Shown: positions 37,277-47,105, numbered from the stretch's first letter. The stretch is DNA of 64,000 nt from Pseudomonas putida (GCF_028682635.1 NZ_JANHLK010000009.1:62001-126000), one strand, 5' to 3'. Program-made: numbers and translations. The notes: generated from the letters alone by a model not told the origin.

Positions 37277-38518
37277 TCAGATCCAGGAATGGCGAGCGGG
37301 CAAAGTGCCGTTCAGGTAATAGGCACCCACCGCGTGATATTTCCAGCGCACCGGGTCGTGCAGGGTGTGCACCCGGGCGTTGCGCCAGTGGCGGTCGAGG
37401 TTGAATTCGGCGAGGGTGGCGCGGCTGCCGGCCAGCTCGAAGAGCTTTTCGCTGGCCTGTAACGAGATTTCGGTGGTCAGCACTTTGGCTTCGGCCACGG
37501 CAATCGAGGCGCGGGCGGCAGACTCGGCGGTGAGCGGCGCGGCGCTCACCTGGTCGAGCACCTGCCCGGCCTTGCGCAGCAGTGCTTCGGCGGCGTGCAG
37601 TTCGATTTTCAGCTTGCCGATGTCGGCGATCACGTACAGGTCATCGCTGGCCCGTTCGACGTTGGCGTCGACCCATGGCCGGGCGCGGGTTTTGACGAAT
37701 TCGATGGCGTCGTCGATGGCGCCACGGGCGATACCGGCGTCGATGGCGGCTTGAATCAGCTGCGAGACGGCGCCTTGGGTATTGGGTTTTTCATTGATCT
37801 TCCAGTTGTCCACCACCAGCTCGGCATCGACCCGCACGTTGTTGAGCAAAATGGTGCCGCTGGCGGTGGTGCGCTGGCCGAAACCGGACCAGTCATCGAC
37901 GATGCGCAGCCCCGGCGTACCGCGACGGACGAAGGCCAGCACCTGCTTGCCATCGTCGTTGAGCGCCTTGACCGCGACCCAGTGCGCGAACAGCGCGCCG
38001 GTGGAATAGAACTTCTGCCCGTTGAGGACAAAACCATCGCCGTCGGCGCTTATGCGCGCCTTGAGTTCCAGGGTGTTTTTAGCACCGCGTTCCGGCCCGG
38101 CATTGCCGATTCGCCAGCCTTCCAGGACGCTCTTGAACAGCTGTTTTTTCTGCGCCTCGGTGGCGCTGCCGAGCACCAGGTTGAGAATGCCGAACTGGTT
38201 CTGCGGAATCTGACCCAGGGCCGGGTCCGCCGCGGAAATGATCGCGAACACCTCGGCCAGGGTGACAAATGAAACCTGCGGGCCGCCGTACTCGCGGGGA
38301 ATGGCGATGCTGCCCAGGCCGCTGCGGGTGAATTGTTCGATTTCCGACCACGGCAGCTTGCGCTGCTGGTCGCGCCGGGCTGCCTGCAGGCGAGCGACTT
38401 GCGCCAGCTCATGGGCGGCCTTGATGGCCTGGGCATCGTTGCGCAGCACTTGCGCGGGCAACAACAAGGGGGCGATGTCCAGGTCACTCTGGACGATTGC
38501 ATCAGCCAGACTGGACAT
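37277..38518 (-). CDS. SfnB-family sulfur-acquisition oxidoreductase 2
   Basis: A 413-residue paralogue of the downstream gene, sharing WSGFGQRTTASGTILLNNV and the C-terminal HDPVRWKYHAVGAYYLNG. It begins the presumed operon sfnB2-sfnB1-monooxygenase-metQNI. The ATG at 38518 (MSSLADAIVQ) has AAGGAG eight bases upstream; the in-frame GTG at 38527 overlaps that ribosome site and is rejected. A 22-codon leader ORF ends across the start codon. Whether the two SfnB copies act as a heteromer or on different substrates is not known. Confidence 0.87.
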   Translation of the reverse strand: MSSLADAIVQSDLDIAPLLLPAQVLRNDAQAIKAAHELAQVARLQAARRDQQRKLPWSEIEQFTRSGLGSIAIPREYGGPQVSFVTLAEVFAIISAADPALGQIPQNQFGILNLVLGSATEAQKKQLFKSVLEGWRIGNAGPERGAKNTLELKARISADGDGFVLNGQKFYSTGALFAHWVAVKALNDDGKQVLAFVRRGTPGLRIVDDWSGFGQRTTASGTILLNNVRVDAELVVDNWKINEKPNTQGAVSQLIQAAIDAGIARGAIDDAIEFVKTRARPWVDANVERASDDLYVIADIGKLKIELHAAEALLRKAGQVLDQVSAAPLTAESAARASIAVAEAKVLTTEISLQASEKLFELAGSRATLAEFNLDRHWRNARVHTLHDPVRWKYHAVGAYYLNGTLPARHSWI

Positions 38519-38586
38519 CAGTGCCACTCCTTGGCTACACGCAATGCCCTGGCGATCTGCACTGGGGTGATTGTGTTCCGGACCAT
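38518..38586 (-). CDS. Candidate 22-residue leader peptide coupled to sfnB
   Basis: A short frame begins MVRNTITPVQIARALRVA, has GAGG five bases before its ATG, and ends with TGA overlapping the sfnB ATG (TGATG). The overlap suggests translational coupling or a leader-type control. No sulfur amino-acid codon run is present: the peptide has one Met and no Cys. A longer version starting at 38604 includes one Cys. Coding is not proven. Confidence 0.35.
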   Translation of the reverse strand: MVRNTITPVQIARALRVAKEWH

Positions 38587-38639
38587 ACCTACCTCACATC
38601 TCATGGAAACACCGCGGGGTGCGGCGAACGAAAACAAGA

Positions 38640-38712
38640 ATGTCCGGTGGTCCGGTTTATATACCCTAAACGTGTATAAATGTTTTTTGAACTAACTTTT
38701 AGGAATATGTAT
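38640..38712 (-). promoter_or_regulatory. Promoter region of the sfnB-monooxygenase-metQNI unit
   Basis: On the minus strand ATATTCCTAAAAGTTAG (38696-38712) resembles the sulfur-type motif and is followed by an AT-rich TTTATACACG and GGTATATAAACC, a likely -10 region. Confidence 0.4.
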
Positions 38713-38733
38713 AGAAGGTCAAGCTGCGCCTCA

Positions 38734-39495
38734 TCACTTTCGTCGTTCGGCGGCTTTGAGGTGTTCTTTTTTCGGCACCTTGAGATAGGGATTGGCACAA
38801 CCAATCTTCAACGCCCGTGCTGGCGCCCAGCGCGAATTGTTGCCGACACGATCAAGGATGCAGTAAGTCACCTCCAGGCGCAGGTCTTCGCCGGCTTCGA
38901 GAATGATCGCCGGTGGCACCCAGATCTGAATCGGCTGGCCCACATCACTCTCCTTGAGTGGCGGCAAATCCATGCGGGCATCGCCCCAGCGCAGGGTGAT
39001 TTCGTCATCGGCGGCCATGTTCAGGTACGGCTCGATAGTGACTGGCACGCCGCGCTTGATCTGGTTGGGATTCACCCCCTGCCGGCAAATCGTTCCGGGA
39101 AGTTTTACCGGTGCCAGGCTCTGGTTCTCGTCGCCAGTCAGCGCAGTAGGCTGTCCACCGGGGCACTCGAGTTTTGACTGCAGCCGCCGGGCGGGCGATA
39201 CGATCGGGGCCTGCCCTATTTGCATGATTCGATAGTGAACGCGAGAAGCGCCACTGGCGATAAAGCTCTCGGGTACCCGTAGCTGGACGGGTTGGCCGAT
39301 CTCAATGGCCTTCAGGGCCCTCGAGGCGACGTAGCAGTTGTCCCAGAACAGTTCGATCAGGTCGCCTTCGTCCATCCCGGGGTAGGGTGGCACCTCGATC
39401 AGCAAGTGCGCGGCCGAGGCGAGGTTGATCCCGGCCTTGTGGGACTGCGCCAGTGTCGGGGCGGCAAGTTCGATTTTACTTGAGGTGCATGTCAT
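38734..39495 (-). CDS. Hypothetical protein with two internal domain repeats
   Basis: A 253-residue soluble protein that I do not recognise. It has no signal peptide or membrane span. Two halves of about 95 residues follow the same plan: VPPYPGMDEGDLIELFWDN...AIEIGQPVQLRVPESFI and IEPYLNMAADDEITLRWGD...ESDVGQPIQIWVPPAII. Each half then has a strand-rich YRIMQIGQAP / YCILDRVGNN segment. The pattern suggests tandem Ig-like or carbohydrate-binding-like modules. AAGGAG eight bases before the ATG at 39495 fixes the start; the earlier in-frame TTG is rejected. It is flanked by a long gene-free region and looks accessory. Confidence 0.75.
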   Translation of the reverse strand: MTCTSSKIELAAPTLAQSHKAGINLASAAHLLIEVPPYPGMDEGDLIELFWDNCYVASRALKAIEIGQPVQLRVPESFIASGASRVHYRIMQIGQAPIVSPARRLQSKLECPGGQPTALTGDENQSLAPVKLPGTICRQGVNPNQIKRGVPVTIEPYLNMAADDEITLRWGDARMDLPPLKESDVGQPIQIWVPPAIILEAGEDLRLEVTYCILDRVGNNSRWAPARALKIGCANPYLKVPKKEHLKAAERRK

Positions 39496-39949
39496 GGAAG
39501 TCTCCTTGATGTTTTGCAATGAAGTCCGTTTCGGAAAACAACAGCAAAACCGTTCATTACTTTGATTTGAAATAATGATTTGGCGTGATCAGTGCCGCTG
39601 GCAGGAGACTAGATAAGAGTGCGCTGGATTCAGTGTCAATAGAGTGGGCTAGTTAAATGAAGTGCTGGGTGTTATTCAGAAAACTCCTACGCGTTAAAGT
39701 TAATAAGCCGTTCCGATGAGTCGACTTTACCTGCTCAAGGCGCCGTTTTATGAGGGGCTGGCGCATTATATGGGTTCACGATGCGCTTGGATGTCCAGTC
39801 GGCAAAACTGTTGCGCAATACATATATGTATCGAGTGCGCTGACAAGATGTGCTTGTCGTGCACGTACATTTAATTATGTAAGAGTAAGAGTTTGGTGCG
39901 GGGAGGGTGGCACTTCCATCCATGGAAGTTGACCGATGTTACGAGAGGT
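39496..39949. other. 454-base gene-free, AT-rich region
   Basis: No convincing ORF, repeat class A-E or hairpin terminator is seen. The base composition is clearly richer in A/T than the neighbours (for example CATTTAATTATGTAAG near 39866). It may be the upstream region of the duplicated-domain gene or leftover foreign DNA. Confidence 0.5.
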
Positions 39950-40705
39950 TTAGTTGTGGGCGTTGTTCAGGAACTTGCTGAGAAACTGTTTCGTGCGTTC
40001 TTCCTTGGGGTTGGCAAACAACGCCTTCGCTTCGCCTTGTTCGACGATCACGCCCTTGTCGAAAAACACCACGCGATTGGCCACGTCGCGGGCAAACCCC
40101 ATTTCGTGGGTGACGATGACCATGGTGCGATTCTCCTCGGCCAGGCTGCGAATGGTCGACAGGACTTCGCCCACCAGCTCCGGGTCGAGCGCCGAGGTCG
40201 GTTCATCGAACAGGATCACTTCCGGCTCCATCGCCAACGCGCGGGCGATCGCCACACGCTGTTGCTGACCACCGGAAAGGCGGCGCGGGTAAGCGTCTTC
40301 CTTGCCTGCCAGGCCGACCCTGGCCAACAGCTTTTTACCCAGGGCAACGGCCTCGGCGTGCGCGATCTTCTTGACGATGATCGGGCCTTCGATAACGTTT
40401 TCCAGGGCGGTGCGGTGGGGGAACAGGTTGAAGTTCTGGAACACGAAGCCCACGTGCTGGCGCAAACGGCGCACCAGGCTCTGTTGCTGGTTAAGCGGGC
40501 GGCTGGTATCGATCTCGATGTCGCCGACCTTGATCCGGCCGCTGGTGGGTTCTTCGAGGAAGTTCAGGCAGCGCAGGAAGGTGGTCTTGCCCGAGCCGCT
40601 TGGCCCGATGATCGCCACCACCTCGCCTTCCTTCACTTGCAGATCGATGCCGTTGAGCACCACTTGACCCTTGAACTGCTTTGTCAGTTTTTCCACGACA
40701 ATCAT
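39950..40705 (-). CDS. tcyN: Cystine ABC transporter ATP-binding protein
   Basis: A 251-residue polar-amino-acid-type ATPase: Walker [10 protein letters not shown], signature LSGGQQQR, Walker [15 protein letters not shown]-loop IVTHEMGF. It is the third gene of the tcyJ-tcyL-tcyN unit and starts four bases after tcyL. The cystine specificity is taken from the whole set and its position next to dcyD. Confidence 0.92.
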   Translation of the reverse strand: MIVVEKLTKQFKGQVVLNGIDLQVKEGEVVAIIGPSGSGKTTFLRCLNFLEEPTSGRIKVGDIEIDTSRPLNQQQSLVRRLRQHVGFVFQNFNLFPHRTALENVIEGPIIVKKIAHAEAVALGKKLLARVGLAGKEDAYPRRLSGGQQQRVAIARALAMEPEVILFDEPTSALDPELVGEVLSTIRSLAEENRTMVIVTHEMGFARDVANRVVFFDKGVIVEQGEAKALFANPKEERTKQFLSKFLNNAHN

Positions 40706-40709
40706 GGGG

Positions 40710-41375
40710 TCAGGACTCCTGGTCGTGCCGGTTGACCCGTGCTTCCAGCTGGTTCTGCAGGTGCGACAGCACCGTGGCCAGGACCCAGTAGATCAGCGCG
40801 GCGGCAAGGTACATGGTGAAGACTTCAAAGGTACGGGCGGTGATCAGCTGCGCCTGGCGGAACAGCTCCGGCACCTGAATGGTGGCCGCCAGCGCGGTGT
40901 CCTTGACCAGTGAAATGAAGCTGTTGCCCAGTGGCGGCAATGCGGTGCGCATCGCCTGCGGCAGGATGGCCCGGCGCAGTGTTTGCGCGCGGGTCATGCC
41001 GATACTGGCAGCAGCTTCCCACTGGCCGCGCTCGATGGAACTGATCGCCGAACGCAGGATTTCACAGGCGTAGGCGGCCATGTTCAGCGAGAAGCCGATC
41101 AGGGCCGCCGGCAGCGGGTCGAGTTCCATGCCCAATTGCGGCAGGCCGTAATAGATCACGAACAGTTGCACCAGCAACGGCGTACCGCGAAAGAACGACA
41201 CGTAGATGCGGGCGATCCAGCTGATCAGCTTGAAGCGCGACAGGCGCATCAGTGCCAGGCCGAAGCCCATCACCAGGCCGAAGAACATCCCGCCCAGGCT
41301 CAAGATGACCGTGTAGTAGGCCCCCTTGAGCAGGAAGGGCAGGGAGTCCAGTGCGAGTTGAAAAGCTTCTTCCAT
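40710..41375 (-). CDS. tcyL: Cystine ABC transporter permease
   Basis: A 221-residue HisM-type permease with about five helices, the family start [20 protein letters not shown] and the EAA-like loop [21 protein letters not shown] (core [19 protein letters not shown]). Its start overlaps the tcyJ stop by one base. It forms the membrane channel for cystine uptake. Confidence 0.92.
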   Translation of the reverse strand: MEEAFQLALDSLPFLLKGAYYTVILSLGGMFFGLVMGFGLALMRLSRFKLISWIARIYVSFFRGTPLLVQLFVIYYGLPQLGMELDPLPAALIGFSLNMAAYACEILRSAISSIERGQWEAAASIGMTRAQTLRRAILPQAMRTALPPLGNSFISLVKDTALAATIQVPELFRQAQLITARTFEVFTMYLAAALIYWVLATVLSHLQNQLEARVNRHDQES

Positions 41376-42175
41376 TATTGAGTGACGTCAGCGCTGAAGT
41401 ATTTTTCCGAAAGCTTTTTCAGCGTGCCGTCGGCGCGCAGCTTGTCGATCGCCTTGTTCACGGCTGCCAGCAGTTCAGGCTCGCCTTTGCGCAGGGCAAT
41501 GCCGGCCTCCTGGCGGGAGAACGCTTCACCGGCAGCGGTGGTGTCCTTGGCTTTCTTGGCGTATTCCAGGGCGGCCAGACGGTCGATCAGGATGGCGTCG
41601 ATACGGCCGACACGCAGGTCCTGGAACTTGGTCGGATCGTCTTCATAGGTGCGCACGTCAGCGGTCGGCACGTTGGCCTTGACCCACTGCTCGTAGTTGG
41701 TGCCCAGGCCCACGCCGACTTTCTTGCCACCCAGGTCGGCCGCGGACTTGATGTTCAGTTCGGCGGCTTTCTTGGTCAGTACCAGCGCCTGGATCCCGGA
41801 AACGGTGTAGGGCTCGGAGAAGTCATACTTCTTCTTGCGCTCTTCGGAGATGGTCACCTGGTTGATCACCGCGTCCAGGCGCTTGGATTCCAGTGCCGCG
41901 AGGATGCCGTCCCATTTGGTCGGTTGCAGCTTGACCTTCACACCCAGCTCTTTGGCCAGGGCTTCGGAGAATTCGACTTCGAAGCCGGTCAGTTTGCCGT
42001 CGGCGTCGACGAAGCTGAACGGTGGGTAGGTGCCTTCCAGGCCGACGTTGATCACGCCTTTGTCCTTGATTTGTTGCAGTTGCTCACCGGCCACTGTCTG
42101 GCCAATCAGGCCGGCACTGAGGGCCAGGCCCAGCGAACCCACCAGCAGATTTCGACGTAGTGCGGAAAAATTCAT
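41375..42175 (-). CDS. tcyJ: Cystine-binding periplasmic protein (FliY/TcyJ)
   Basis: A 266-residue family-3 binding protein. Signal peptide about residues 1-29 (LALSAGLIGQTVAGEQ). The fold signature LEGTYPPFSFVDADGKLTGF and the FSEPYTVSGIQALVL segment match E. coli FliY. It is the first gene of the operon, just before dcyD on the same strand, the arrangement seen in enterobacteria (fliY-dcyD-tcyL-tcyN) with dcyD moved upstream. Confidence 0.92.
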   Translation of the reverse strand: MNFSALRRNLLVGSLGLALSAGLIGQTVAGEQLQQIKDKGVINVGLEGTYPPFSFVDADGKLTGFEVEFSEALAKELGVKVKLQPTKWDGILAALESKRLDAVINQVTISEERKKKYDFSEPYTVSGIQALVLTKKAAELNIKSAADLGGKKVGVGLGTNYEQWVKANVPTADVRTYEDDPTKFQDLRVGRIDAILIDRLAALEYAKKAKDTTAAGEAFSRQEAGIALRKGEPELLAAVNKAIDKLRADGTLKKLSEKYFSADVTQ

Positions 42176-42348
42176 GACAAGCCCCTGTGTTTTCTTATGG
42201 AAGACGCTTAAGGAAAGTTGGCAAATTCGGGATTTGGACGACTGCGATATCCTGCCCTAAAGCAGCGTATGCGTCTCGCTGCAAATTCGCCTGCGGCGTG
42301 ACTATATGATGGTGCTTTTAGATTAGAAAATAATAAATTCTATTTTTC

Positions 42349-42367
42349 TTATTTCTTAAAGGAATAT
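42349..42367 (-). promoter_or_regulatory. Sulfur-type motif before tcyJ
   Basis: TTATTTCTTAAAGGAATAT on the plus strand is nearly the same as the copy before the hydrolase at 20248. The surrounding 42310-42370 stretch is very AT-rich and is the likely tcyJ promoter. Confidence 0.45.
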
Positions 42368-42380
42368 GAGTTGTCTGATG

Positions 42381-42456
42381 AAAAGATCGCAGCCTTCGGC
42401 AGCTCCTACAGGGGATTGCGTACATCTGTAGGAGCTGCCGAAGGCTGCGATCTTTT
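42381..42456. repeat. Palindromic repeat pair (class D)
   Basis: Inverted class D copies directly downstream of dcyD. Confidence 0.85.
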
Positions 42457-42467
42457 GATCTTGGTTC

Positions 42468-43460
42468 TTACAAGAAGCTCGTATAGGCAAACAACGCTGG
42501 CGCCCCGCCGGTGTGCAGGAAGATGATCGGGCCCTCATCGAAACGTGAACGTCCGATCCCGTCCAGCAACCCCGCCATGGCCTTGCCAGTGTAGACCGGG
42601 TCCAGTAACAGGCCTTCCTGGCCGGCCAGCAGCTTCACCGCTGCCAGCGTGCCGGCATTGGGCTCGCCGTAACGTGGCGAGAAATACTCGTCCCACAACT
42701 CGACCTTGAAACTCTCCGGCAACGTCACCCCCAGCAACTCGGCGGTACGTTCAGCCAGGCCCTGGACCTTTGGCCGCTGGTCTTCATCGCTGCGCGAAAC
42801 CGTGACGCCGATGACTGGCAATTCCGGCAATACTTCGCTCAACGCCAATGCCAGGCCGCTGTGGGTTCCGGCGCTGCCCGAGGCGAGGACGACGGCGGCG
42901 AAATTCAGTCCGGTGTCCTTGATCTGTTCGGCCAGTTCCAGACCGGCTCGCACGTAACCCAGGGCGCCCAGCGCATTGGAGCCACCGATCGGCACCAGAT
43001 ACGGCTTCTTGCCGTTGCTGCGCAGGCGAGCAGCCAGGGATTGCAATTGCTCGTCGGCGTTATCCAGATTTTCGACCAGCTCGACCTTGGCATCGAACAG
43101 ATCCAGCAACAGCCGATTGCCGTTGCCGACATAATTGGCGTCGTCGGTGCCCAGGGGGTTTTCCAGCAGGGCCACGCAGCCCAGACCCAGCTTGGCCGCA
43201 ATGGCAGCGGTCTGGCGTACATGGTTGGACTGCAGCGCTCCCGCCGTGATCAAGGTATCTGCGCCCTGGGCCAGGGCATCGGCCGCCAAATATTCGAGTT
43301 TGCGCAGCTTGTTGCCGCCCATCGCCAGTGGGGTCAGGTCATCGCGTTTGACGTAGACGTCGCGCCCCAGCCAGGCCGACAAGCGTTCGAGTTTTTCGAG
43401 GGCGGTCGGTTGGCCCAGCAGGTCTAGACGGTTGAAGCGGGCAAGCTGTTGTTTGATCAT
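42468..43460 (-). CDS. dcyD: D-cysteine desulfhydrase (PLP enzyme)
   Basis: A 330-residue PLP-dependent enzyme of the ACC-deaminase/DcyD family. It degrades D-cysteine to pyruvate, ammonia and sulfide. The PLP lysine is in [12 protein letters not shown] (about residue 52), the substrate-binding region is [12 protein letters not shown], and the phosphate-binding loop is [17 protein letters not shown]. The start [12 protein letters not shown] (43460) gives the family length; the longer frame opens inside the cysE promoter. It is divergent from epsC and precedes tcyJLN. Confidence 0.9.
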   Translation of the reverse strand: MIKQQLARFNRLDLLGQPTALEKLERLSAWLGRDVYVKRDDLTPLAMGGNKLRKLEYLAADALAQGADTLITAGALQSNHVRQTAAIAAKLGLGCVALLENPLGTDDANYVGNGNRLLLDLFDAKVELVENLDNADEQLQSLAARLRSNGKKPYLVPIGGSNALGALGYVRAGLELAEQIKDTGLNFAAVVLASGSAGTHSGLALALSEVLPELPVIGVTVSRSDEDQRPKVQGLAERTAELLGVTLPESFKVELWDEYFSPRYGEPNAGTLAAVKLLAGQEGLLLDPVYTGKAMAGLLDGIGRSRFDEGPIIFLHTGGAPALFAYTSFL

Positions 43461-43650
43461 GGGTCCGTACTGGCGGTGGAAGGTCTCTGGACTATAGGCA
43501 CGCCACTTTGTCGGGGCAACCGTGAATCGCTTATAGCCGATTGTAATTACGACAGCACAATTGGTTCTTAATTTTGCTTGCGGGCCTTGCCGTAAAGTAA
43601 TCGCCGTCAGTGCGGCCAGACTGTCCGGCCGCCCGTGAGGAGTTTTTACC

Positions 43651-44577
43651 GTGAGTGAGCGTTCCAGCCATTGGCAGTTGCAAACCATCGTCAGCCAGCT
43701 GCGTACGGCACGTGAGCAGTGGCGTGCACAAAACGGCCGCGCCAGCGGTGAGCAGGGTGGTCGCGAATTGCCGTCGCGGGCAGCAATGGCGGACATTCTC
43801 GAAGCACTCTGCGGGGCGCTGTTCCCTATGCGCCTGGGGCCGGTAGACTTGCGCGAAGAGAGTGAGGATTTCTACGTGGGCCACACCCTCGATGTGGCGT
43901 TGAATGCATTGCTGGCGCAGGCGCGGCTCGAATTGCGCTATGCCGCCCGTCACAGCGCCCAGGCCGACACCGAGGTCGAGGCCAAAACCATTCAGATCAT
44001 CCAGGACTTCGCCCTCGCGTTGCCTGGGCTGCGCAGCCTGTTGGACACCGACGTTCTGGCGGCTTATCACGGCGATCCGGCGGCGCGTAGCGTCGATGAA
44101 GTGTTGCTGTGCTATCCCGGCATTCTGGCGGTGATTCACCATCGCCTGGCTCATCATCTATATCGTGCGGGCTTGCCCTTGCTGGCTCGGATCAGCGCGG
44201 AAATCGCGCATTCGGCCACCGGCATCGACATTCACCCGGGCGCGCAGATCGGTCGCAGTTTCTTCATCGACCACGGGACTGGTGTGGTGATCGGCGAGAC
44301 CGCGATCATCGGCGAGCGGGTGCGGATTTATCAGGCGGTAACCTTGGGTGCCAAGCGCTTTCCGGCGGATGAAGACGGCCAGTTGCAGAAGGGCCAGGCG
44401 CGGCATCCGATCGTCGAGGATGACGTGGTGATTTACGCCGGGGCGACGATTCTGGGGCGGATCACTATCGGCAAGGGCTCGACCATTGGCGGCAATGTCT
44501 GGCTGACCCGCAGTGTGCCAGCGGGCAGTAACCTGACCCAGGCCAATCTGCAACTGGATGACGGGGCTCAGAAGTAG
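43651..44577 (+). CDS. epsC: Serine O-acetyltransferase (EpsC/CysE)
   Basis: A 308-residue enzyme that acetylates L-serine with acetyl-CoA, the first committed step of cysteine synthesis. An N-terminal alpha-helical SATase domain is followed by a left-handed beta-helix with hexapeptide repeats ([39 protein letters not shown]). The GTG start at 43651 is preceded by TGAGGAG. It belongs to the longer EpsC subgroup, whose members lack the E. coli-type C-terminal feedback tail. It is head-to-head with dcyD. Confidence 0.92.
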   Translation: MSERSSHWQLQTIVSQLRTAREQWRAQNGRASGEQGGRELPSRAAMADILEALCGALFPMRLGPVDLREESEDFYVGHTLDVALNALLAQARLELRYAARHSAQADTEVEAKTIQIIQDFALALPGLRSLLDTDVLAAYHGDPAARSVDEVLLCYPGILAVIHHRLAHHLYRAGLPLLARISAEIAHSATGIDIHPGAQIGRSFFIDHGTGVVIGETAIIGERVRIYQAVTLGAKRFPADEDGQLQKGQARHPIVEDDVVIYAGATILGRITIGKGSTIGGNVWLTRSVPAGSNLTQANLQLDDGAQK

Positions 44578-44584
44578 GAGCTGT

Positions 44585-44674
44585 GTAGGAGCTGTCTCGT
44601 GCAACGAGGCTGCGATCTTTTAAGCGCTCCGCAAAACCAAAATCAAAAGATCGCAGCCTACGGCAGCTCCTACA
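44585..44674. repeat. Palindromic repeat pair (class D, one degenerate copy)
   Basis: A degenerate copy (AGGAGCTGTCTCGTGCAACG) faces a normal class D copy downstream of epsC. Confidence 0.75.
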
Positions 44675-44722
44675 AAAGCATGACCGCCGAGCTCTGGAAT
44701 TAGTCCTTAGCCCCCTATTCAT

Positions 44723-44752
44723 GTTTAACTTGAACGTTCATTCAAGTTAAAC
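44723..44752. promoter_or_regulatory. BetI-type operator upstream of betT
   Basis: Perfect 12-bp inverted repeat GTTTAACTTGAA / TTCAAGTTAAAC around the six bases CGTTCA, about 90 bases before betT. BetI, the choline-responsive TetR repressor of bet genes, binds sites with a TTGAACGTTCA core, which is present here. betI itself is not in the window. Confidence 0.75.
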
Positions 44753-44843
44753 CGGTGGTTCGCTGCCCGCTCACAACAGGAGGCTTGCCTTTGCTGAGTC
44801 CGATTTCTACAGCCACGATTGACCCCTTCGAGGTGCACCTGCA

Positions 44844-46838
44844 ATGAGTGCATCGTCCATTCCCCCAAGCGGCCTGGTCCGCATGAATCCGCCGGTGTTC
44901 TACTTCGCGGCGACCTTCATTCTGCTGTTCGGCATCGTGGTCATTGCCATGCCCGAACAGGCCGGCGCCTGGCTGCTGGCGGCGCAAAACTGGGCGGCCA
45001 ACACGGTTGGCTGGTACTACATGCTGGCGATGACCCTGTATCTGGTCTTCGTGGTGGTCACCGCGTTATCGGGCTACGGCAAGATAAAACTCGGTGCCGA
45101 CCACGACGAGCCCGAATTCAGTTATCTGTCCTGGGCCGGCATGCTGTTCGCCGCCGGGATCAGCATCACGCTGTTTTTCTTCTGCGTGTCCGAGCCCCTG
45201 ACCCATATGCTGCAACCGCCCCAGGGCGAGGCCGGCACGGCGGATGCGGCGCGGCAGGCGATGCAGATCCTGTTCCTGCACTGGGGCCTGCATGGCTGGG
45301 GCGTGTTCGCCTTTGTCGGCATGGCGCTGGCCTACTTCGCCTACCGGCATAACCTGCCGCTGGCCTTGCGCTCGGCGCTGTACCCGCTGATCGGCAAGCG
45401 CATCAATGGCCCCATCGGTTACGCGGTGGACGGCTTTGGCATCATCGCCACGGTGTTCGGTCTCGGTGCCGACATGGGCTTTGGCGTGTTGCACCTTAAC
45501 TCGGGCCTGGACTACCTGTTCGGCATTGCTCACACCCAGTGGATCCAGGTCGGCCTGATCACGCTGATGATGGGCGCGGCGATCATCGTCGCGGTGTCCG
45601 GCGTCGACAAGGGCGTGCGGGTCATGTCCGACATCAACATGCTGCTGGCCTGTGCGCTGCTGCTGTTCGTGTTGTTCGCCGGGCCCACCCAGCACCTGCT
45701 CAATACCCTGATCCAGAACGTCGGCGACTACCTCGGCGCCTTGCCGATGAAGAGTTTCGACCTCTACGCCTACGACAAGCCTAGCGACTGGCTGGGTGGC
45801 TGGACGGTGTTCTACTGGGCCTGGTGGATCGCCTGGTCGCCGTTCGTGGGCCTGTTCATTGCACGGATTTCCCGTGGCCGCACCATCCGCGAGTTCGTCT
45901 TCGGCGTGCTCCTGATTCCGCTGGGCTTCACCCTGGCGTGGATGTCGATCTTCGGCAACAGCGCCATCGATCAGGTGCTCAACCACGGCATGACGGCGCT
46001 GGGCATGTCGGCCATCGACAACCCGTCGATGACCCTCTACCTGCTGCTGGAAACCTACCCGTGGAGCAAGACCGTGATCGCGGTCACGGTGTTCATCAGC
46101 TTCGTGTTCTTCGTCACCTCTGCCGATTCCGGCACCGTGGTGTTGTCGACGCTGTCCGCCAAGGGTGGCAACCCGGATGAAGACGGGCCGAAATGGCTGC
46201 GGGTGTTCTGGGGCGCAATGACTGCGCTGGTGACCAGTGCGCTGCTGTTTTCCGGCAGCATCGATGCGTTGAAGTCCGCCGTGGTCCTGACTTCGCTGCC
46301 GTTCTCGCTGATTTTGCTGTTGATGATGTGGGGCCTGCATAAAGCGTTTTATCTGGAATCGCAGAAGCAGATTGCGCAGATGCATTCCCTGGCGCCGGTG
46401 TCCGGTTCGCGGCGCGGTGGTTGGCGCCAGCGCTTGAGTCAGGCGGTGCATTTCCCGTCGCGGGACGAGGTCTATCGCTTCCTCGATTCGACGATACGCC
46501 CGGCCATCGAAGAGGTGTCGGCGGTGTTTATCGAAAAGGGCCTGAAGGTCGTGACTCACCCTGAGCCGGTCAATGACAGCGTCAGCCTGGAAATCGGTCA
46601 CGGCGACGAACACCCGTTCATCTATCAGGTACAGATGCGCGGCTACTTTACGCCGTCATTCGCCCGCGGCGGCATGGGCTCCAAGGAACTCAACAACCGG
46701 CGCTATTACCGGGCCGAAGTGCATTTGAGCGAGGGCAGTCAGAACTACGATCTGGTGGGATACACCAAGGAACAGATCATCAACGACATCCTTGACCAGT
46801 ACGAACGGCACATGCAGTTCTTGCACCTGGTGCGTTGA
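44844..46838 (+). CDS. betT: BCCT-family choline/betaine transporter
   Basis: A 664-residue secondary transporter with 12 helices in the BCCT core (about residues 15-520) and a long cytoplasmic tail (about 520-664) like that of BetT in P. syringae, used in osmosensing. The signature region is WTVFYWAWWIAWSPFVGLFIARISRGRTIR (core YWAWWIAWSPFVGLFIARIS) with the aromatic choline-binding residues. Upstream is a perfect BetI-type operator, so choline probably induces it. Choline can be degraded to glycine betaine as osmoprotectant and nutrient. Na+ or H+ coupling cannot be read from sequence. Confidence 0.92.
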   Translation: MSASSIPPSGLVRMNPPVFYFAATFILLFGIVVIAMPEQAGAWLLAAQNWAANTVGWYYMLAMTLYLVFVVVTALSGYGKIKLGADHDEPEFSYLSWAGMLFAAGISITLFFFCVSEPLTHMLQPPQGEAGTADAARQAMQILFLHWGLHGWGVFAFVGMALAYFAYRHNLPLALRSALYPLIGKRINGPIGYAVDGFGIIATVFGLGADMGFGVLHLNSGLDYLFGIAHTQWIQVGLITLMMGAAIIVAVSGVDKGVRVMSDINMLLACALLLFVLFAGPTQHLLNTLIQNVGDYLGALPMKSFDLYAYDKPSDWLGGWTVFYWAWWIAWSPFVGLFIARISRGRTIREFVFGVLLIPLGFTLAWMSIFGNSAIDQVLNHGMTALGMSAIDNPSMTLYLLLETYPWSKTVIAVTVFISFVFFVTSADSGTVVLSTLSAKGGNPDEDGPKWLRVFWGAMTALVTSALLFSGSIDALKSAVVLTSLPFSLILLLMMWGLHKAFYLESQKQIAQMHSLAPVSGSRRGGWRQRLSQAVHFPSRDEVYRFLDSTIRPAIEEVSAVFIEKGLKVVTHPEPVNDSVSLEIGHGDEHPFIYQVQMRGYFTPSFARGGMGSKELNNRRYYRAEVHLSEGSQNYDLVGYTKEQIINDILDQYERHMQFLHLVR

Positions 46839-46844
46839 GCGGGT

Positions 46845-47105
46845 CTAGGCCTCGGTGGTCATCACCATGAACAACACCAGCGCCGCCACGGGGATACCGA
46901 ACACGGCGCTGCCCACCACCAGCTCCGTGCCCAACGGCTGGCCGGCATGCACCATGCCCACCGCGCCATTGATCAGCGTCAGGGCCAGCCACAGCACGAT
47001 GAAGCTGTAGGCGAGGACCTGGCGGGGAAAGCCGATCTTTTCGCCGATGTACAGCATCAGGGCGAGCAGGATCAGGCCGAAAGTGATGATGATGGTGGTG
47101 TGCAT
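46845..47105 (-). CDS. Small inner-membrane protein, three predicted helices
   Basis: An 86-residue, strongly hydrophobic protein (IIITFGLILLALMLYIGEKI; LAYSFIVLWLALTLINGAVG; VFGIPVAALVLFMVMTT). No known motif is recognised. It is convergent with betT, seven bases apart. The start MHTTIIITF at 47105 is the first plausible ATG; further upstream the frame is repeat sequence. Confidence 0.65.
   Translation of the reverse strand: MHTTIIITFGLILLALMLYIGEKIGFPRQVLAYSFIVLWLALTLINGAVGMVHAGQPLGTELVVGSAVFGIPVAALVLFMVMTTEA

Noticed and set aside
43461..43796. N-terminal extension of dcyD over the epsC promoter
   Set aside because: The extra residues are the antisense of epsC; the internal start MIKQQLARF gives the normal family length.
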